A stretch of 64,000 nt of DNA, taken from assembly GCA_002353585.1 (NCBI GenBank), contig DEJW01000035.1, forward strand, positions 55,468 through 119,467. The letters are read 5' to 3'. Shown piece by piece: positions 59,880 to 64,000 of this stretch (position 1 is its first letter; each line of letters opens with the position of its first letter). This DNA comes from Prevotellaceae bacterium UBA2738. Lineage in GTDB: Bacteria; Bacteroidota; Bacteroidia; Bacteroidales; Bacteroidaceae. Made by a program: the position numbers and the translations under genes. The notes under the pieces are model-generated. The model saw nothing but the letters and a program-made list of their open reading frames with translations, was not told the origin of the DNA and ran no database searches.

Positions 59880-61124
59880 TCACATATTTATATACTTCAC
59901 TGGATTGGCTGAGCGACCATAATATTCTTTCACGCTTTTGCCGATGTATTCGCTTTGGCTGTCCTCTTCGCCCACAAACTCGCATCGCCCTGCATGCTTG
60001 GGGTTGTCAGTGATTTTCCATTTCTCAGGCAGATAGACAGTCTTCACCACTCCGTCGGCAACAGCCAGCACATGTGTAGCCTTAGAAGCTCTGCTTAATG
60101 TTGCTTTCCAATATTTGCGGGTCATTTCGTAAAGGTTCTCACGTTTTACCTTTCCCACCTTTACACACATTATTCTGTCTTGTGGTTTAGGAATCAGTTT
60201 TCCTGATTTGCTTGTTGTTTCTTCACTCATAATCTGTTCATCAGCTATAAATGGTAAGTCTATGATAGGTAGATCCTCTGCCAGTTTGAAGCAATCTATC
60301 TGTGTGTCTTCAGACTTTACGATGTCTGTTATTTTGTTTTTGTATGTAGCAAAGGTGTTCAGATTCTCTATCTCTTCACGTCGAGCCTTGCTCATCGCAG
60401 CAAAGTTCTCTTCCTTTTCTATGCCAAGAAATCTACGGTTTAGGAGGTTGGCTGCAATACCTGTGGTAGAGGAGCCCGAGAAGGGGTCGAGAATCCATGC
60501 TCCAGGTTGAGTTGAAGCGAGAATGATACGGCTGAGCAATCCGAGAGGCTTTTGCGTTGGATGCTTGCCACATGACTTCTCCCAAGGGGCAATAGCAGGC
60601 AGTCGCCAAACGTCAGTCATCTGTTTGTCGCCGTTAATGTGTTTCATCAGGTCATAGTTGTAGTAATGAGCAACCTTCTCCGACTTTCTCGCCCATATAA
60701 TAAACTCCGTTGAGTATGTGAAATATCTGCATGAGATATTTGGTGGTGGGTTTGTCTTTGCCCATGTAATGACATTGAGTATCTTATATCCCAACTGAGT
60801 CAGGCAGTTAGCGACAGAGAAAATGTTATGGTATGTGCCACTTATCCAGATAGTACCATTGTCCTTTAGTTTCTCCCGACAAAGAGAGAGCCACCTCATG
60901 TTAAACTCATTGATTTCCTCTGGCGACATACTCTTATCCCACTCGCCTTTATCCACACAAACTATCTTGCCACTCTGCACACTGATGCCTCCGCTCGACA
61001 AGAAATAAGGTGGGTCAGCAAATATCATGTCGAACTTAAAGGTGAACTGTGGCAACAACTCAAAGCAATCGCCATGCAGAAGATTAAATGCCTTATCTCG
61101 GGATTTATAGTATGGTATAATCAT
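59880..61124 (-). CDS. Beta-class adenine-N6 DNA methylase with C-terminal extension
   Basis: Motif IV (DPPY, 37-40) precedes motif I (DPFSGSSTTG, about 213-222), the beta-class order of M.MboIC and DpnA. Residues about 270-414 form an extra domain ending in GKSVKEYYGRSANPVKYI, a block I recognise from other DNA-modification proteins but cannot name. With the next two genes it forms a methylase-nuclease-methylase operon; the MboI system has the same three-gene order. It starts 1 bp after the nuclease stop. The GATC target is inferred from that order and the D12 partner. Confidence 0.78.
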   Translation of the reverse strand: MIIPYYKSRDKAFNLLHGDCFELLPQFTFKFDMIFADPPYFLSSGGISVQSGKIVCVDKGEWDKSMSPEEINEFNMRWLSLCREKLKDNGTIWISGTYHNIFSVANCLTQLGYKILNVITWAKTNPPPNISCRYFTYSTEFIIWARKSEKVAHYYNYDLMKHINGDKQMTDVWRLPAIAPWEKSCGKHPTQKPLGLLSRIILASTQPGAWILDPFSGSSTTGIAANLLNRRFLGIEKEENFAAMSKARREEIENLNTFATYKNKITDIVKSEDTQIDCFKLAEDLPIIDLPFIADEQIMSEETTSKSGKLIPKPQDRIMCVKVGKVKRENLYEMTRKYWKATLSRASKATHVLAVADGVVKTVYLPEKWKITDNPKHAGRCEFVGEEDSQSEYIGKSVKEYYGRSANPVKYINM

Positions 61125-61898
61125 TTATTTTACAATACGATATCTTGCAGACCTAACAAGTTGTATACTGTTATAATCATTGACATCATTAAATTTGTAT
61201 TGCCAAATATAATAAATCTCTTCACCTTCAATAGTTCTTTTTTCAAAGAAAATAGGCACCACCTCTTTTGTTGTATTTTCAGACCATTGTCTATATGGAT
61301 AATACAGCTGGCGAATTATCTCTGTGGTATTTGAAGAGTTTTTTGCTTCAATCAAGACGATTTGATTTCTTCCCTCATATCCTGCATCCACCTCAGTTTG
61401 AACACTCTCAGTTTCTATATCAAAGCCATTAACTTTGAAATTGAATTGTGGGGTATATTTTCTCCCTCGTATTGTAAGCACTAATGAAGGATCACCCATA
61501 AAAGTTCTTATCAGGGAATTAGCATAAGCATAGTCAAGGTGTTGCATTTCAGAATCACCAACTTTTGAACTTTCTAAGTCAAAGTCAAGTTGCTTATGAT
61601 AATCTATTATAGGGGTTGTAATATCAGGTACATCAACATAGCCTTCCCCCTTGATGATATAGTAGCAACCATTCTTCTTGGGGAGCAAAAACAAACCTTT
61701 GTCCTTAAATATTTGTGGACGGTCTTCTCTCTTGTCTTGTTTACACAATATACGTACTTCTTTATCGTGAGTTTCAGTAAAGTCCTGACAACTCGCTTTT
61801 ATTTCTTTTGCCGTTACAATTACGGGAGACTGGTCAAAATCGTGATTGTCCAGACCCTTGTCATCCCATATTTTCTTCCATGATTTGTCTGATGCCAT
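61125..61898 (-). CDS. MboI-like type II restriction endonuclease
   Basis: The 257-aa protein has EVDAGYEGRNQIVLIEAKN (from 169), with D171 and E184-x-K186 as a PD-(D/E)xK core. KEVRILCKQDKREDRPQIF and SSKVGDSEMQHLDYAYA resemble my memory of R.MboI, which cuts GATC. The length is close to that enzyme. It lies between the two methylases on the same strand. The assignment to GATC rests on memory and context. Confidence 0.68.
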   Translation of the reverse strand: MASDKSWKKIWDDKGLDNHDFDQSPVIVTAKEIKASCQDFTETHDKEVRILCKQDKREDRPQIFKDKGLFLLPKKNGCYYIIKGEGYVDVPDITTPIIDYHKQLDFDLESSKVGDSEMQHLDYAYANSLIRTFMGDPSLVLTIRGRKYTPQFNFKVNGFDIETESVQTEVDAGYEGRNQIVLIEAKNSSNTTEIIRQLYYPYRQWSENTTKEVVPIFFEKRTIEGEEIYYIWQYKFNDVNDYNSIQLVRSARYRIVK

Positions 61899-61920
61899 AG
61901 TATTTATTTTTTGATTTTAG

Positions 61921-62868
61921 TTATATTGCTACATTATAAGGTTCCAAATCCTCAGCAACCATCATGCCGACCTCTTCCTGTCCGAAGTTGCGCACAAGTA
62001 TTTCAGTCAGCCTGCCACGCTTCTTAGGGTTGGCATTGATACTGCGTGAAGCCCACACACGCTCTATCTCGTAATCCTCATACAGGGCGTCGAAGAAACC
62101 AACCTCCTCATTCTTACCCTTGCCATCAGAATTGCTAAGCATAAAGTGGTAGCCAGCATTGTTTATTCGGTCGCAAAAATTCTTCAGGCGCACCTGAGCA
62201 TCATCATTGAATGACTCTTTGCAATAGTCCGTAAAACTTGATGTGTCGCTGAGAGGGCGATATGGAGGGTCGAAGTAAAACAGAGTGTTCCCCTGGGCAT
62301 ACCCGAAAGTGTCCTCAAAGTCACCATTCAATATCTCAACACGCCTCAGTAACTCGCTATCAGCACGCAAAGTCTTAGCATCAAATATCTGGGGATTGTC
62401 ATACTTGCCAAAAGGCACATTGAAAGCACCCTTCTTGTTCACACGATACAGACCATTAAAACAAGTCCTGTTGAGAAAAAAGAAAAGTTTTGTATTGTCA
62501 ATCGGATTCAGGTTCTTCTCATTATAACGGTCTCTGGCAGCAAGAAAGAATTCCTTCTTAGCCTCCACACTCGACAAAGCATCATACGCTCCCTGAATGT
62601 CTTGCAAAGCAACAATCAGTTCCTCCACATTGTCGCGAATGGTAGTGTAACAAGTAGTCAGGTCGGTATTTATGTCATTAATTATCGCACGACTGATGTT
62701 AGGATGATTCTGCAACATATGAAAGAGCATAGCCCCTCCACCCACGAAAGGCTCAATATAAGTTACATCCTCCCAATCATCAAAGTCAGCTGGTAATAAC
62801 TTCTCCAGTTGTTCAATGAGCTGACCCTTGCCGCCAACCCACTTAATAAAAGGTTTCGCCTTTGCCAT
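61921..62868 (-). CDS. Dam-like D12-class adenine-N6 DNA methylase
   Basis: FIKWVGGKGQL (7-17), EPFVGGGAM (39-47), RTCFNGLYRVNKKGAFNVPF and FDPPY (199-203) match M.MboIA/DpnM-type GATC methylases. It should methylate adenine in double-stranded GATC and protect the host. It starts 4 bp after a small ORF and precedes the nuclease by 22 bp. Confidence 0.87.
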   Translation of the reverse strand: MAKAKPFIKWVGGKGQLIEQLEKLLPADFDDWEDVTYIEPFVGGGAMLFHMLQNHPNISRAIINDINTDLTTCYTTIRDNVEELIVALQDIQGAYDALSSVEAKKEFFLAARDRYNEKNLNPIDNTKLFFFLNRTCFNGLYRVNKKGAFNVPFGKYDNPQIFDAKTLRADSELLRRVEILNGDFEDTFGYAQGNTLFYFDPPYRPLSDTSSFTDYCKESFNDDAQVRLKNFCDRINNAGYHFMLSNSDGKGKNEEVGFFDALYEDYEIERVWASRSINANPKKRGRLTEILVRNFGQEEVGMMVAEDLEPYNVAI

Positions 62869-62872
62869 AATA

Positions 62873-63085
62873 TTATCCGACTTTTAAGGTTACTGAATGG
62901 TTAGATACAGGAGTGTAGTAGATTTCGCCATCCTCTTCCACATCAATCATGTAATCTTCGATAGCATTACTACTTGCATCAATAGTTGTACAAGAGTCTT
63001 CACCCCACACTACGCCAAATGCGCACTCATTCTCTCTAAGGTACTTCTCTACCTTCTCTTGAGTTTCTTTAGAAATCGTTTTCAT
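62873..63085 (-). CDS. 70-aa acidic protein leading the MboI-like operon
   Basis: The product starts MKTISKETQEKVEKYLRE and is rich in acidic residues (IDVEEDGEIY). It is the first gene behind the operon promoter and ends 4 bp before the methylase. It has no helix-turn-helix, so it does not look like a classical controller (C) protein. No family is recognised. Confidence 0.5.
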   Translation of the reverse strand: MKTISKETQEKVEKYLRENECAFGVVWGEDSCTTIDASSNAIEDYMIDVEEDGEIYYTPVSNHSVTLKVG

Positions 63086-63149
63086 TGTTGTTTGGTTTAG
63101 TCAGCTGGCATTGCCAGTTGTTCGTTATTGTATTTTAGTAATCTCCCCA

Positions 63150-63157
63150 CAAAGTTA
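63150..63157 (-). promoter_or_regulatory. -7 box TAACTTTG for the MboI-like operon
   Basis: TAACTTTGTGG on the minus strand lies about 65 bp before the 70-aa gene. The gap from here to 63304 holds palindromes (ATCGCAATTTGCGAT, TGTCGGAATTTCCGACA) and no clear gene. Confidence 0.6.
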
Positions 63158-63303
63158 ATAAAAATCTCTCACTCTCCCAAACATTACTCCTAAATTTAAT
63201 ACTTTTTCAAGGATGCTGAACCACCCCATCTTGATATCGCAATTTGCGATTTCAAGTTGCCTTCTTGGCGAACCTGTCGGAATTTCCGACAAGTGACAAA
63301 TTG

Positions 63304-63527
63304 CTAACATTGGTGAATTGAAAAAAGGAACTCCGCCTTGAGGGCCTTGCTTGCCGGACCAACCGGGGCTATCCTTCTAAAGCGGAGCGTTTGAGTGCCA
63401 GCATCTTGCAGGTCAGTGTCATCAAGAAACTGCTCTCTATATTCATCAGTAATGCGATTGGTCAGATGGATACTGTCATTAGAGCGCGAACAAGGTCACA
63501 TCGTGCCAATAGTTCTTCTATCTTCAT
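63304..63527 (-). pseudogene. Frameshifted small ORF
   Basis: The frame starts MKIEELLARCDLVRAL, overlapping the preceding stop as ATGA, and stops after five more codons. One added base would continue it as NDSIHLTNRITDEYREQF and on for about 40 more residues to a stop at 63304. This looks like a recent single-base loss. No family was recognised. Confidence 0.45.
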
Positions 63528-63682
63528 AGCACATTGGTAGATTTCAGGAAGTCAGAGACCACCTTTGCCTCGCGGCGGTAGTCCTGTGTGCCTGGGTTTT
63601 GTTCCGTGCGCACAGCCTCATTTTCAAATGTTCGAGCAGTGTCTCCATACAGTGTAGGGATAGCTCTGATTGCTGTTGCCAT
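63524..63682 (-). CDS. 52-aa ORF upstream of the frameshifted gene
   Basis: The ORF reads MATAIRAIPTLYGDTA at the start and ends SDFLKSTNVL. The ATGA overlap with the next frame suggests a two-gene unit, the layout of many toxin-antitoxin pairs. I do not recognise either protein, so that reading is speculative. Confidence 0.5.
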   Translation of the reverse strand: MATAIRAIPTLYGDTARTFENEAVRTEQNPGTQDYRREAKVVSDFLKSTNVL

Positions 63683-63734
63683 AAAAATCTACTCTTTCTT
63701 TTATATACGTTTATTAAGTATTTATCTCTGGGTG

Positions 63735-63742
63735 CAAAGGTA
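63735..63742 (-). promoter_or_regulatory. -7 box TACCTTTG for the 52-aa ORF
   Basis: TACCTTTGCACCC on the minus strand lies about 53 bp before the start. Confidence 0.55.
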
Positions 63743-63926
63743 ATAAAACGAGAGCAAAAAACAAAATAAATTTATTTATTTTTGCTTTGCCAAGTGCAAA
63801 AACATTGTCTCCTAAGAGACCAAGGTAAATAAATATTCACTTATGAGCCCCTTCTTCCTTTTGTCATCTCAAGACAGAAAAACACACTTTTCTGGGGAAA
63901 TGCTTGCATCATTCAAATAAAACCTT

Positions 63927-63934
63927 TATCTTTG
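63927..63934 (+). promoter_or_regulatory. -7 box TATCTTTG near the right edge
   Basis: TATCTTTGTGG points out of the window; an ATG at 63992 may begin the next gene. Positions 63743-63926 contain no ORF that I can support. Confidence 0.5.
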
Positions 63935-64000
63935 TGGCGGAATAATATAACAATGATAATGACAAAGAATCATTAACATTTGTAGTCGAAAATGGCTATG

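Noticed and set aside
62873..63085. Controller (C) protein of the MboI-like system
   Set aside because: The 70-aa product has no helix-turn-helix and no C-box was seen at the promoter.

Overview
The window looks like a chromosome segment of a Bacteroidales bacterium, most likely Prevotella or a close relative. The evidence is: promoters of the Bacteroidetes type (-33 TTTG, -7 TAnnTTTG) before many genes; type IX secretion and gliding genes (porX, porW/sprE, gldH); a fused MurF-alanine racemase; a DUF4271 gene beside hemD; an RluB-type pseudouridine synthase with a Gly/Tyr/Arg-rich head; and several pectin-degrading enzymes. No rRNA, integrase, transposase or CRISPR array was seen.

Layout. 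Positions 1-3.3 kb hold a type IIS restriction-modification (R-M) operon: two D12-class adenine methylases, the first cut by the window edge, and an AlwI-like endonuclease. An Abi-family HEPN gene follows. At 4.4-9.9 kb lies a plus-strand cassette (copy A): a winged-helix/coiled-coil protein, a 175-aa protein, three small proteins, a primase-helicase, a small OB-fold-like protein and a P5-like phage protein. Positions 10-54 kb are ordinary chromosome: pectate lyases and a polygalacturonase; homoserine dehydrogenase; putP; tRNA-Gln; the rpsO-metK-DUF4271-hemD-rnpA-yidD-tyrS cluster; murF-alr; a histidine kinase; purB; rluB; asnS; holB; ricT; gldH; porX; tsaE; trxA; porW; aroA; and the riboflavin operon ribD-ribE-ribBA-ribH. 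At 54.3-59.7 kb a second, diverged copy of the cassette (copy B) sits on the minus strand in the same internal order. It is preceded by a different, MboI-like R-M operon (59.9-63.1 kb). The right edge holds small ORFs and a frameshifted remnant.

Two things stand out. First, copies A and B form an inverted pair about 44 kb apart. Each has the gene order R-M system, variable DNA-binding or coiled-coil gene, conserved 175-aa gene, repeat-plus-hairpin site, small genes, primase-helicase, OB-like gene, P5-like gene, terminator. This suggests an undescribed family of small replicating elements that carry swappable R-M modules. Second, several families of short repeats (CTACGATACG arrays, GGGAAC/GTTAAC hexamers, GAGC-rich palindromes and others) lie between genes and also inside conserved genes, where they stay in frame and encode extra loops or tails (homoserine dehydrogenase, HolB, RibD, RibE, a nucleosidase, a plug protein, RicT, a pectate lyase, primase-helicase copy B).

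Functions are assigned from motifs and remembered family patterns only. No database search or alignment program was run, and identities between copies were judged by eye.
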